Source: Gammaproteobacteria bacterium (GTDB lineage Bacteria > Pseudomonadota > Gammaproteobacteria > Eutrophobiales > Eutrophobiaceae). Taken from it: a stretch of DNA of 45,145 nucleotides. Shown here one piece after another: positions 34,264-42,320 of the stretch; the stretch's first letter is position 1; every line of letters starts with the position of its first letter. Where the stretch lies: contig JAJDUB010000049.1 of NCBI GenBank assembly GCA_022826885.1, forward strand, positions 1 through 45,145, written 5' to 3'. The notes under the pieces are model-generated. The model did no database searches, was not told the DNA's origin, and worked only from the letters and a program-made list of their open reading frames with translations. Both the position numbers and the translations under genes were made by a program.

Positions 34264-35490
34264 TTAATTTACGTGGAGGCGGCCCGGATTGAAGATGTTT
34301 TCCGGGTCGAAACTGTTTTTTATCTTTTCATTCAGGCGTTTGATTGATTCATCGGGGAACGGATAAATACCGGTATCCTGTTTCACGGCGGAGGGGGAGC
34401 GATAAATGGTCGTGGCGCCGCCGATAGTATTAACCTCCCGACTTATGGCGTGTATTTTATCTGTCATTCCGGCCTGGCAGATGCCCACCCATAACCAGCC
34501 TCCGGCAGCGTCCAGGTACCAGGTACAGCCGCGCAGTTCATCGATGAAACGGGTCAGGTCCCATGCCGATGCCGGGGGGAGTGAAATTTTAAGGATGCCC
34601 GGGGTGCGTTGTTCGTCCTGTAGCGGCGCCGTGTTTGCTATCAATGACCAGGCTGCAATCGACGCTGCCTGCTCGAGGACGCTGTATTCACACGCGCCGG
34701 GTAGCCACCCCGTGATGCTTTGCAAACGCTCCTTGACGGACAACTCCGTTCCTTCCAGTCTTATCAGCGTCAGCGTTTCACCGGGAAAAGAGGCGTCGTC
34801 CCGTCCGATTGCCGTCAGTGCCGCCTCGGGCAAATACGCCAGGCCGGATGTTTCGCTGGGGGTGGAGACGACCTGCGCCATCAGGGCCGTTCCCAGCCTT
34901 GCCGACAGTCCCAATACGGCCAGACTCCGGGATACAGGCGGCGCCGGCAGGACTTTAAACGTGAGTTCAGTGATTACGGACAGCGTGCCCCAGGAACCGG
35001 TAACCAGTTTGCTCATGTCATACCCGCTGACGTTTTTTATTACCTTGCCGCCGGATTTCCAGGTATCACCGCGCCCGTTGATCGCCCTGACACCCAGGAT
35101 ATGGTCCCGAGCGCTGCCTGCCTTGAACCGGCGCGGGCCGGCCAGGTTGCCGATGAAACTTCCGCCTACGGTGCCTTCATCCTCCACCTGGTACATCTTG
35201 TTCAAGGCGGGCGGTTCAAAGGCGAGGTGCTGGTTGTGTTTTGATAATTCTTCTCGTATTTCGGTTATCGGCGTACCCGGCAGGGCGGTCATGACCAGTT
35301 CTTCCGGGTGATATTCCAGTATCCCGCTGAGCTTCTCGAGAGACAGGGTACAATCCGCGCTGACAGGCAGGCCGAACCCGTGCTTCGTGTTTTTCCCCTG
35401 GACGGAAATTGTCTTGCCCTCTGCAACGGCCCACTGGGCCAGTTCCAGGGCCTGCTGTTCCGTTTCCGGCGAAAACCGTTCGTTTGTCAT
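34264..35490 (-). CDS. glcE: glycolate oxidase FAD-binding subunit GlcE
   Basis: GlcE is the second FAD/PCMH-type subunit of glycolate dehydrogenase. The 408-residue product opens with the FAD_binding_4 domain (KTISVQGKNTKHGFGLPV, SLEKLSGILEYHPEEL, GTVGGSFIGNLAGPRRF, and GGKVIKNVSGYDMSKLVTGS). It is slightly longer than E. coli GlcE. The ATG at 35490 is only 2 bp from the left arm of the 30-bp inverted repeat, so its ribosome-binding region is inside that repeat. It overlaps functionally with glcF downstream. Confidence 0.93.
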   Translation of the reverse strand: MTNERFSPETEQQALELAQWAVAEGKTISVQGKNTKHGFGLPVSADCTLSLEKLSGILEYHPEELVMTALPGTPITEIREELSKHNQHLAFEPPALNKMYQVEDEGTVGGSFIGNLAGPRRFKAGSARDHILGVRAINGRGDTWKSGGKVIKNVSGYDMSKLVTGSWGTLSVITELTFKVLPAPPVSRSLAVLGLSARLGTALMAQVVSTPSETSGLAYLPEAALTAIGRDDASFPGETLTLIRLEGTELSVKERLQSITGWLPGACEYSVLEQAASIAAWSLIANTAPLQDEQRTPGILKISLPPASAWDLTRFIDELRGCTWYLDAAGGWLWVGICQAGMTDKIHAISREVNTIGGATTIYRSPSAVKQDTGIYPFPDESIKRLNEKIKNSFDPENIFNPGRLHVN

Positions 35491-35492
35491 AT

Positions 35493-35629
35493 TATCCGCA
35501 GATGACGCAGATTAACGCAGATGAAATAATGATTGTTGTTCACTTGTCTTATCTTGTGTTGAATCGATAGCACGACACTAAAGAATAAATGAAAAAATAA
35601 TCTGCGTTAATCTGCGTCATCTGCGGATA
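35493..35629. repeat. perfect 30-bp inverted repeat filling the glcD-glcE gap
   Basis: Left arm 35493-35522 and right arm 35600-35629 are exact reverse complements, with a 77-bp AT-rich loop. Each arm is made of repeated ATCTGCG-type words. The element nearly fills the space between the genes, ending 2 bp from the glcE start and 7 bp from the glcD stop. It resembles an interspersed palindromic element; in RNA it would form a long hairpin that could lower glcEF expression relative to glcD. Confidence 0.9.
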
Positions 35630-35636
35630 TAAACAA

Positions 35637-37124
35637 TTAAAACCTGGGTATGTCCGGGAAGGGGATATTGCCCTTGTGCACGTGCAGTTTGCCCAGTTCC
35701 GCGCAGCGGTGCAGTACGGGGAACACCTTGCCGGGGTTCAACCGCCCCTCCGGGTCAAAGGCGCATTTTATCCGCTGTTGCTGTTCCAGGTCCTGTTCAT
35801 TGAACATCGCGGGCATGAGTTCCTTTTTTTCAAAACCTATCCCGTGTTCGCCGGACAGGACGCCGCCGACGTCCACGCACAGGCGCAGGATGTCCGCGCC
35901 GAACTCTTCCGCTTTTTCCAGTTCCTCGGGATCATTCGCATCAAACAGGATCAGCGGGTGCAGGTTACCGTCGCCGGCATGAAATACGTTTGCCACCTTC
36001 AGTCCGTACTTGTCCGACATCTCCCTGATCCGGGTCAGTACGTGCGAGAGTTCCCGGCGCGGTATGGTGCCGTCCATACAGTAGTAGTCAGGCGATATAT
36101 CTCCCAGTGCCGGAAAGGCCGCTTTTCTCCCGGCCCATATACGCTCGCGTTCTTCCTCTGATTCGCTGACTCTGATGAAGCTTGCCTGGCAATCTACGGC
36201 AATGCCCCGGACCTGTTCGATCAGCTCGGCTACTTCGCCTTCAGGCCCGTCCAGTTCAGTGAGCACCAGGGCAGGGCAGTTCACCGGATAACCTGCATGG
36301 ACAAAATCCTCCGCCGCCTTGATGGCGAACTCATCCATCATTTCTATCCCGGCGGGGATGATGCCGGCGCTGATGATGCCGGCCACACAATCACCCGCAG
36401 TTTCATTGCTGGGAAACCCGAGCAACATGGCCTTCGCCGTTTGCGGCTCCTGAATGATCCTTACCGTCACCTCCGTGATGACTCCCAGCAACCCCTCCGA
36501 ACCTGTCACTATGCCCAGCATGTCGTACCCGGCAGGGTCAAGGTACTTTCCGCCCAGGCGCAGTATCTCTCCTTCCATGGTCACCATTTCAATCCCCATC
36601 ACGTTGTTCGTGGTGAGCCCGTACTTGAGGCAATGGACTCCTCCCGAGTTTTCACTGACGTTGCCGCCGATGGTGCAGACGATCTGGCTGGAGGGATCCG
36701 GAGCGTAGTAATACCCCCTGTGGCTGACGGTTTCGGTGATCGCCAGGTTGGTCACCCCGGACTGGGCGACCACGCAACGGTTGTCGAAATCGACTTCGAG
36801 AATCCTGTTGAATTTACCCAGGCCGAGAACGATGCCGTCAACCAGGGGCAAAGCGCCGCCTGATAACGATGTGCCGGCGCCCCTGGGCACGACCTTGATA
36901 TTCATGCGGCTGCACAGCTTCAAAACGGCTGCGACCTGGGCCGTGGTCTCGGGCAGAACGACCAGCATGGGCACCTGCCGGTACGCGGTCAGGGCATCCG
37001 TCTCGTAGACGCGTAATGCCCCCTCATCGACAATCACGCACTCATCGGGGAGAATTGTCCTGAGTTCTCTGATCAGGGCCTCCCTGTTCTCCAGGGCGGC
37101 ATTATCGACAGGCAATGTCTGCAT
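35637..37124 (-). CDS. glcD: glycolate oxidase FAD-linked subunit GlcD
   Basis: GlcD carries the glycolate-oxidising flavin site. The product is 495 residues from ATG 37124; a TTG start at 37145 would add seven residues but is less convincing. The FAD-binding PCMH domain shows VVPRGAGTSLSGGALPL, then PDPSSQIVCTIGGNVSENSG and HCLKYGLTTNNV. The C-terminal FAD-linked oxidase domain has NVFHAGDGNLHPLILFD and LSGEHGIGFEKK, conserved in D-2-hydroxyacid dehydrogenases and GlcD. It is first of the minus-strand series. Its upstream region holds a palindromic element interrupted by an IS3 element, which could have altered the promoter. Confidence 0.96.
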   Translation of the reverse strand: MQTLPVDNAALENREALIRELRTILPDECVIVDEGALRVYETDALTAYRQVPMLVVLPETTAQVAAVLKLCSRMNIKVVPRGAGTSLSGGALPLVDGIVLGLGKFNRILEVDFDNRCVVAQSGVTNLAITETVSHRGYYYAPDPSSQIVCTIGGNVSENSGGVHCLKYGLTTNNVMGIEMVTMEGEILRLGGKYLDPAGYDMLGIVTGSEGLLGVITEVTVRIIQEPQTAKAMLLGFPSNETAGDCVAGIISAGIIPAGIEMMDEFAIKAAEDFVHAGYPVNCPALVLTELDGPEGEVAELIEQVRGIAVDCQASFIRVSESEEERERIWAGRKAAFPALGDISPDYYCMDGTIPRRELSHVLTRIREMSDKYGLKVANVFHAGDGNLHPLILFDANDPEELEKAEEFGADILRLCVDVGGVLSGEHGIGFEKKELMPAMFNEQDLEQQQRIKCAFDPEGRLNPGKVFPVLHRCAELGKLHVHKGNIPFPDIPRF

Positions 37125-37251
37125 GGGCTTGAAGCAGTATATCAAATTAAATCGTGCCGCCTAAGGCGACTCATCTGTACCGGTGACCCTCTCCCCGTTC
37201 TTGATCCACGAACTGTTTAGGGAAATTCCTAAACTGAGCCTCACCCCGGAA

Positions 37252-38289
37252 CTAGACACCCGTAAATTCGAGATTTCCGGCTTTTTGATGTTGCTGGTAA
37301 AACGCCTCCGGTGTCAGATCATTCAGCGATGAATGGGGTCGATACTGATTATACTCCATCCGCCAGGTTTCTATTTTCTCTTTTGCATCATCCAGAGACA
37401 GGAACCAGTTCGTGTTCAGACATTCATCCCGTAAGCTGCCGTTGAACGATTCGATAAACGGGTTATCCGTGGGTTTTCCGGGTCTTGAGAAGTCCAGTGT
37501 GACCCGGTTCTCATAGGCCCATTTATCAAGCGCCTTGGAGATGAACTCGCTCCCGTTGTCCACCTGGATCCGTAAGGGAACACGCTGTTCATTCAGTTTA
37601 AGCCGCTCCATGATGTCCACCACATGCTCGCCTCTGATGGACTGCTCCACGTGGATCGCCAGGCATTCCCGGGTAAAATTATCGACTACAGTTAAGGCCC
37701 GTATGCGGCGCCCGTTAAACAAATTGTCCGCCACAAAATCCATGCTCCAGCACTGGTTGACCCCATGGTTCCCGGGACGGGCCAGGCGGTGTGCCGCCGC
37801 CCGGCGCCGGCGCGGCCGCTTACTGCGCAAATTCAGCCCCTCCTCGCAATAAATACGGTATACCTTCTTGTGGTTGACCTGCCAGCCCTCACGCCGCAAC
37901 AGGACGTGCAGCCGCAGATACCCGTAGCGTACCCGGACCGCCGCCAGTTCCTTGAGCCGGTGGCGCAAGGCTGCATCCGTGGGGCGAGTGGATTGGTAGT
38001 ACCAGGTCGAGCGCTGCAACTGTATGACCTCACAGGCCCGCCGGGTGCTCACCCGGTAGGCGTCCTGTAACGCACGCAATTGCCGGCGTTTCTGCGCCGG
38101 CTTTAACACTTTTTTGAGAGGACATCTTGTAACATCTGCTTGTCCAGACTTAAATCCGCCACCAGCTGTTTCAGCTTCTTGTTCTCCTCTTCCAACTGCT
38201 TCAGGCGCCGCAACTCCGGCACACCCAGGCCGCCGTACTTCTTGCGCCAGTTGTAGAACGTCGCATCGGAAATGCCCAGCTTGCGGCAC
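37252..38289 (-). CDS. IS3 transposase OrfB (DDE integrase domain)
   Basis: The catalytic part of the transposase, read after a -1 shift from orfA. The productive region begins near 38115; the upstream part of this frame (to 38289) is only open frame. Motifs: HTH-like IS21/OrfB leader RALQDAYRVSTRRACEVIQL, then WSMDFVADNLFNGRR (first Asp), RIQVDNGSEFISKALDKW (second Asp), and NPFIESFNGSLRDECLN (Glu), the complete DDE triad with the K/R seven residues later. The end YNQYRPHSSLNDLTPEAF is diagnostic for IS3 OrfB. The frameshift heptamer AAAAAAG lies at 38115-38109 (minus strand). Confidence 0.92.
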   Translation of the reverse strand: MPQAGHFRCDVLQLAQEVRRPGCAGVAAPEAVGRGEQEAETAGGGFKSGQADVTRCPLKKVLKPAQKRRQLRALQDAYRVSTRRACEVIQLQRSTWYYQSTRPTDAALRHRLKELAAVRVRYGYLRLHVLLRREGWQVNHKKVYRIYCEEGLNLRSKRPRRRRAAAHRLARPGNHGVNQCWSMDFVADNLFNGRRIRALTVVDNFTRECLAIHVEQSIRGEHVVDIMERLKLNEQRVPLRIQVDNGSEFISKALDKWAYENRVTLDFSRPGKPTDNPFIESFNGSLRDECLNTNWFLSLDDAKEKIETWRMEYNQYRPHSSLNDLTPEAFYQQHQKAGNLEFTGV

Positions 38290-38369
38290 ACCTCGACCAC
38301 CCGGGTCCCGGTCTCGGCCTGGCGCAGGGCAAAGGCAATCTGTTCTTCGGTGAACTTGGTCTTCTTCAT
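38103..38369 (-). CDS. IS3 transposase OrfA (helix-turn-helix)
   Basis: An 88-residue OrfA: KKTKFTEEQIAFALRQAETG, then CRKLGISDATFYNWRKKYGG, the transposase_8 helix-turn-helix that binds the IS ends, followed by a leucine zipper (LRRLKQLEEENKKLKQLVAD) for multimerisation. It ends at TAA 38105-38103 shortly after the slippery AAAAAAG. A ribosome that slips -1 there makes the OrfAB transposase; no-slip makes OrfA, a regulator of transposition. Confidence 0.92.
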   Translation of the reverse strand: MKKTKFTEEQIAFALRQAETGTRVVEVCRKLGISDATFYNWRKKYGGLGVPELRRLKQLEEENKKLKQLVADLSLDKQMLQDVLSKKC

Positions 38370-38574
38370 GGCAAAACCCTCCTCTTAGGATTGTGATTTT
38401 GCCAGAAATCTCTAGTTTAGAACGGTCCAGTTTGGTGGGGGGAGGTCAAAACGGCGGGTGGATCAGGTTACGGGGAGGGGGTCAAAGCGATCATAATTGT
38501 CGGTCCCAAATGAAGCTTGGCCATGCCGAATCAGATATAATTCACTCACAGAAAGTTTTACTGTGTATCAGTTG

Positions 38575-39240
38575 TTACTTGGTCACCGGAACAAGCGCGC
38601 CAGTTACCGCGGAAGCATCTTCCGAACCGAGAAAGCAAATGACGTTTGCCAGCTTCTCGGGTGATAACCATTTTGAATAATCCGCCCCTGGCATATCGGC
38701 TCGATTTCGTGGGGTGTCTATAATGCTGGGAAGTACTGCGTTCACGTTAATATTTTCTTTCCTCAATTCCTCGGAAAGGCTTTCAGTCATACGCATCACA
38801 GTGCTTTTCGCTGCGCAATATGCTCCCATGTTTGGTAGACCTTTTAGTGCATTTACTGCACCCACATTGACGATGCTGCCGCGTCCTTTTCTTATCATAA
38901 TTGGAACACATGCCCGAATTACGTTATGGAGGGTTTTGACATTCATTGTAAACATAGCATCCCAATCTTCTTCCGAGGTTTCATAAACAGTTGGCCCCAT
39001 CTCAAACCCTCCAGCTATGTTCAATACAACATCCACATCCGCAATATCTTCGAATAGAGATTGAGTCGCTGATTGATCTGATAAGTCAACTGCGTACGAG
39101 TTATTCTGATTATTCTCATTTTTTGAATTTAAATCTATTTCAATAGGGGTGCCACTCAATGATATTACTTTTTCTACCACTACTTTGCCTAAGGCCCCAT
39201 TAGAACCGGTTACTACTACACTTTTGTTTGTTAAATTCAT
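38575..39240 (-). CDS. SDR family protein lacking the usual catalytic Ser
   Basis: A 221-residue short-chain dehydrogenase/reductase. NAD(P)-binding TGSNGALG (11-18) and NIAGG (74-78) are clear, and the YCAAK motif gives Tyr141/Lys145. The normal catalytic Ser 13 residues before the Tyr is Ala128 (in NVGAVNAL), a pattern also seen in dihydropteridine-reductase-like SDRs. The C-terminal VNAVLPSIIDTPRNRADMP and VTGALVPVTK segments belong to a recognisable bacterial subgroup. It is the last gene of the AT-rich acyl-CoA cluster, 61 bp after the MaoC gene. The region 38484-38574 has a weak hairpin (CACAG/CTGTG) and nothing else. Confidence 0.82.
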   Translation of the reverse strand: MNLTNKSVVVTGSNGALGKVVVEKVISLSGTPIEIDLNSKNENNQNNSYAVDLSDQSATQSLFEDIADVDVVLNIAGGFEMGPTVYETSEEDWDAMFTMNVKTLHNVIRACVPIMIRKGRGSIVNVGAVNALKGLPNMGAYCAAKSTVMRMTESLSEELRKENINVNAVLPSIIDTPRNRADMPGADYSKWLSPEKLANVICFLGSEDASAVTGALVPVTK

Positions 39241-39301
39241 TCGTTATCTCCAAATAAACTAAGTTTTCCGAATTATTTGAGTAAAAAAATAAACGTATAA
39301 A

Positions 39302-40159
39302 TTAGTGATGGTGTATTCGAGCAATACCGTTATTAAGTACTTTTACATTGCGCTCCAGATTGGTTGCAGTGAATTTTATATCTGTACCATCCTCCCAAAA
39401 ATCAAAACGTAAACTTTCTCCAGGAAGAGTAGGTGCACTAAAGCGTAACGCTATATCCTGGATAAGTTCTGGATCGGAATCACAGTAAGTATCTAATGCA
39501 GCACGAGTTGCGAAACCAAATGAGCATAAACCATGAAGAATTGGCCTATTAAAACCCACGTCTTTCGCGATCTCAGGATCAACGTGAATAGCATTAGGAT
39601 CGCCACTGAGACGATAAATAAGTGCTATATTATTTGCTATTTGATATTCAATACTCTGGTCGGATTGACGGTCAGGTATTTCTACTGGGAGTGGAGGACT
39701 ATAGTCGGAACTTCCACAACCACCGTCACCCCGTAGATAATGTGATAATGTAATTGTACTAACTATTTCATCGGATTCTTTATCCCAAACGGTCTTTTCC
39801 AAATATAAAAGTGCCCCTTTCTCCTTACCTTTATCTATTACACCTAGTACCTTGTGTCTTCCTATATAGGTTCTGTTTGGAAGGATAGCTTTATGTAATT
39901 TAATACTTTGTCCTACATGTAATAGCTTTGAATAATCAATCTCCAATTCTGGAGCTCGCATCCAGGGTCCTGGGTAGGCAATCATTACTGCATGACTGGG
40001 AAATGCCTTGAGACCTTTTTCATAGACAAACTGAAGCTGTTTTGGATCAATAGGGTCCATTCCTATTCCAATCCCTAAAGAATACAGTATGCAATCTTTT
40101 TCGCTTAATCGTTGCTCAATTGGATCAAACTTTTTTGATAATACGTTTTCAAGATGCAT
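39302..40159 (-). CDS. hydratase-2 type (MaoC) enoyl-CoA hydratase
   Basis: A 285-residue double-hot-dog hydratase 2, similar to the hydratase part of peroxisomal MFE-2, which adds water to trans-2-enoyl-CoA to give (R)-3-hydroxyacyl-CoA. The N-terminal half (about 15-150) is the degenerate hot-dog domain with AYPGPWMRAPELEIDY. The C-terminal hot-dog has the signature YRLSGDPNAIHVDPEIAKD with catalytic Asp187 and His192, then GFNRPILHGLCSFGF. It starts directly at the SDR stop (TAAATG), so the two are translationally coupled, reproducing MFE-2 as two polypeptides. Composition is AT-rich (35% GC in one 60-base line counted). Confidence 0.9.
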   Translation of the reverse strand: MHLENVLSKKFDPIEQRLSEKDCILYSLGIGIGMDPIDPKQLQFVYEKGLKAFPSHAVMIAYPGPWMRAPELEIDYSKLLHVGQSIKLHKAILPNRTYIGRHKVLGVIDKGKEKGALLYLEKTVWDKESDEIVSTITLSHYLRGDGGCGSSDYSPPLPVEIPDRQSDQSIEYQIANNIALIYRLSGDPNAIHVDPEIAKDVGFNRPILHGLCSFGFATRAALDTYCDSDPELIQDIALRFSAPTLPGESLRFDFWEDGTDIKFTATNLERNVKVLNNGIARIHHH

Positions 40160-41071
40160 TTAGATCGGCTCCCAGGAGAATACGTCGGTCGTACGTTCGA
40201 GTGAATACATGCTTGGTTTGAATGCGGGTAGAATTCGGTCAATCACAGCTTCGGTTGTTATGCCGCCATCATGCCCAATATGTCCAGTTCGGATGGGTCT
40301 TGGTTGGCTAAATAAAAAGACCTCATTTGCTCTCGCACCAAATATTTGTCCAGTTATATCAATAGCAGAATCTGATAATAGAGCACAAACAAGGGGTGCG
40401 ATTTTTTCAGGAGACTGTTTTTCCAGAATTTTCCACCTCGCTTTCTGTTCTTCGGTTTCTCGAGGAACGCCGGCCATGAGCATCGGCGTCATAGCAAATG
40501 GTGCGATGCAGTTGGATCGGACATTAAATCGTTGCATATCTATTGCTATTGCTCTTGAGAGGCCTGCGACCCCCATCTTGCCAGCACAGTAATTAGCTTG
40601 CCCCAAATTGCCAACTAAACCTGACGTTGATGTCATATGAACAAACACGCCAGTTTCCTGTTCTTTAAAAATCGGTGCGGCAATTCGAGCTGTATTAAAG
40701 CAACCCTTTAAATTGACATTGATAGATTGATCCCATTCTTCTTCTGACATTTTATGGAAGATGCGGTCACGGAGAATTCCTGCATTGTTAACAATGCCAT
40801 CCAGATGACCAAAGTTATCCATCGCCGATTCGATTAATTTTTCAGCAGCAGACCAATCTGAAATATCATCTTGTGACGCGATCGCTTCCCCTCCCGTACT
40901 ATTAATCTTTTCCGTGACTTGTTGCGCCATACTATAACCGTCACTATCTTTACCAATGTCATTCACTATTACATTAGCACCTTGGCGTGCAGCTTCTTCA
41001 GCAATATGTTGCCCAACACCACCGCCAGAGCCGGTTACGATAATTGTTTTACCACCAAGTATATTTGACAT
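40160..41071 (-). CDS. SDR 3-hydroxyacyl-CoA dehydrogenase, MFE-2-like
   Basis: A 303-residue SDR of the type that forms the N-terminal domain of MFE-2 (17-beta-HSD4), oxidising (R)-3-hydroxyacyl-CoA. TGSGGGVG (13-20) binds the cofactor; NNAGILRDRIFHKMSEEEWD (95-114) is the classic MFE-2 segment; Ser148, Tyr161 (NYCAGK) and Lys165 complete the active site. ATG 41071 (MSNILGGKTIIVTG) is chosen over the upstream frame start at 41101. The 41-bp gap after the thiolase and the zero-gap junction to MaoC place it inside one operon. Confidence 0.9.
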   Translation of the reverse strand: MSNILGGKTIIVTGSGGGVGQHIAEEAARQGANVIVNDIGKDSDGYSMAQQVTEKINSTGGEAIASQDDISDWSAAEKLIESAMDNFGHLDGIVNNAGILRDRIFHKMSEEEWDQSINVNLKGCFNTARIAAPIFKEQETGVFVHMTSTSGLVGNLGQANYCAGKMGVAGLSRAIAIDMQRFNVRSNCIAPFAMTPMLMAGVPRETEEQKARWKILEKQSPEKIAPLVCALLSDSAIDITGQIFGARANEVFLFSQPRPIRTGHIGHDGGITTEAVIDRILPAFKPSMYSLERTTDVFSWEPI

Positions 41072-41112
41072 AAAAAAGATCCTAAATAGTGAAAAAATCA
41101 AGAAACTAACTT

Positions 41113-42315
41113 TCAGTTGTTATAGCGCCCGATAATACTTACCGCTGCCACACCGTTGTAGGGAACGCCACCTAGATTATGTGTTAGTGCCAGATCAACC
41201 TTATCCAGCTGTCGATCGCCAGCACGACCAAGCAGTTGTAAATAGCCTTCGTAGGCCATACGGAGGCCAGATGCAGCTATTGGATGCCCAAAACATTTCA
41301 GGCCACCGTCTATTTGACAGGGCACTCCACCATCTGCGTCGTAAAAGCCATCAAGAATATCTTTAACAGCTTCGCCATCATTTGATATGGCCAAATCTTC
41401 CATCGTCACAAGCTCGGTAACAGAAAAGCAATCATGTACTTCAATCATGTCGAGTTCTTGTCGTGGGTTTTTTATTCCCGCTTCCTTATATGCATTTTGT
41501 GAAGCGATGCGTGTGTTTCTGACATAACTAGCATCCCAATCTGCCATACCTGATTCACGTCCCGCACTTAAAGATAACTGTAATGCCTTGATCGAAACCA
41601 AATCCGTTTTTCCTAAGCTTTTTGCGATTTCTGGAGTTGTTACAATTGCACACGCTGCGCCATCGCTAACACCACAACAATCGTATAATCCAAGAGGTTC
41701 TGCAATTATTGGTGCAGTCAGTATACTGTCCATATCTATTGCACGTTGTAAATGTGCTTTCGGGTTGTGTACGCCGTTTTGATGGCTTTTCCATGAAACA
41801 TGTGCGAGTGATTTTTTAAAATCTTCGCGATTCAGCTTATATTTTGATTGGTATCCTGAAGCAAGTTGCGCAAAGCCTGCTGGTGCTGAGCCGTATGGAA
41901 GCCAAAGATCATTAAAAGTTCCCTTGAAAATCGGCGGTAAGCCACCAAAACCTGTATCTTTTAATTTTTCTACACCAATGGCCAAAGCGATATCAACAGC
42001 ACCCGCAGCGACGGCATATACCGCTCCTCTCAATGCTTCCGTTCCCGTAGCACACATATTTTCCACTCTCGATACGGGTATCCCTTCGAAACGTAATGCT
42101 GTCGAGAGAGGTATTGCTGAGTTGCCGACGTTGACATTATCTAATGCAGAACCATACCAGGCAGCGCCGATTTGATTTTTTTCGATTCCTGCATCTGTTA
42201 AAGCTTCTGTAAACGCTTCTACTGCTAAATGTTCGGATCCTGCATCCCAGCGTTCACCGAATTTTGTACAGCCCATTCCGATGATAGCTACTTTGTCTTT
42301 AATTCCAGTGGCCAT
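41113..42315 (-). CDS. thiolase (SCP2/acetoacetyl-CoA-thiolase type)
   Basis: A 400-residue thiolase of the archaeal/SCP2-related class. Catalytic Cys88 lies in ENMCATGTEALRG, His294 in EVHDCFSVTEL and His344 in CFGHPIAASG; the usual second C-terminal Cys is replaced by HNLGGVPYNG, as in SCP2-type thiolases. It could cleave or form 3-ketoacyl-CoA, or function with a DUF35 protein as in archaeal acetoacetyl-CoA thiolase/HMG-CoA synthase complexes and in Ltp-type retro-aldolases of steroid degradation. It starts 5 bp after the HMG-CoA-synthase-like fusion, the likely partner. Confidence 0.88.
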   Translation of the reverse strand: MATGIKDKVAIIGMGCTKFGERWDAGSEHLAVEAFTEALTDAGIEKNQIGAAWYGSALDNVNVGNSAIPLSTALRFEGIPVSRVENMCATGTEALRGAVYAVAAGAVDIALAIGVEKLKDTGFGGLPPIFKGTFNDLWLPYGSAPAGFAQLASGYQSKYKLNREDFKKSLAHVSWKSHQNGVHNPKAHLQRAIDMDSILTAPIIAEPLGLYDCCGVSDGAACAIVTTPEIAKSLGKTDLVSIKALQLSLSAGRESGMADWDASYVRNTRIASQNAYKEAGIKNPRQELDMIEVHDCFSVTELVTMEDLAISNDGEAVKDILDGFYDADGGVPCQIDGGLKCFGHPIAASGLRMAYEGYLQLLGRAGDRQLDKVDLALTHNLGGVPYNGVAAVSIIGRYNN

Positions 42316-42320
42316 AGTGA

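Larger units (their letters stand above)
37235..38448 (-). mobile_element. complete IS3-family insertion sequence
   Basis: A 1214-bp element on the minus strand with orfA and orfB joined by a -1 frameshift. Ends are imperfect inverted repeats: TGACCTCCCCCCACC (38448 inward) and TGAGCCTCACCCC (37235 inward), both starting TGA. It is flanked by identical AAAC at 37231-37234 and 38449-38452, a 4-bp target duplication of the length typical for IS3 relatives. The duplication is intact, so the insertion is probably fairly recent. Both ORFs look complete. Confidence 0.9.
37185..38483. repeat. palindromic (MITE-like) element interrupted by the IS
   Basis: If the IS and one AAAC copy are removed, the flanks join into one imperfect palindrome of about 80 bp. 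Outer arms: GACCCTCTCCCCGT (37185-37198) with ACGGGGAGGGGGTC (38470-38483). Next: TGATCCAC (37202-37209) with GTGGATCA (38458-38465). Centre: GTTTAGG (37215-37221) with CCTAAAC (37228-37234). All three pairs lie in correct order and are complementary apart from one base pair. This is a transposon-like or REP-like element predating the insertion. Confidence 0.75.

Noticed and set aside
37125-37145. TTG start for glcD
   Set aside because: The ATG at 37124 fits the family length better, and no Shine-Dalgarno supports the TTG.
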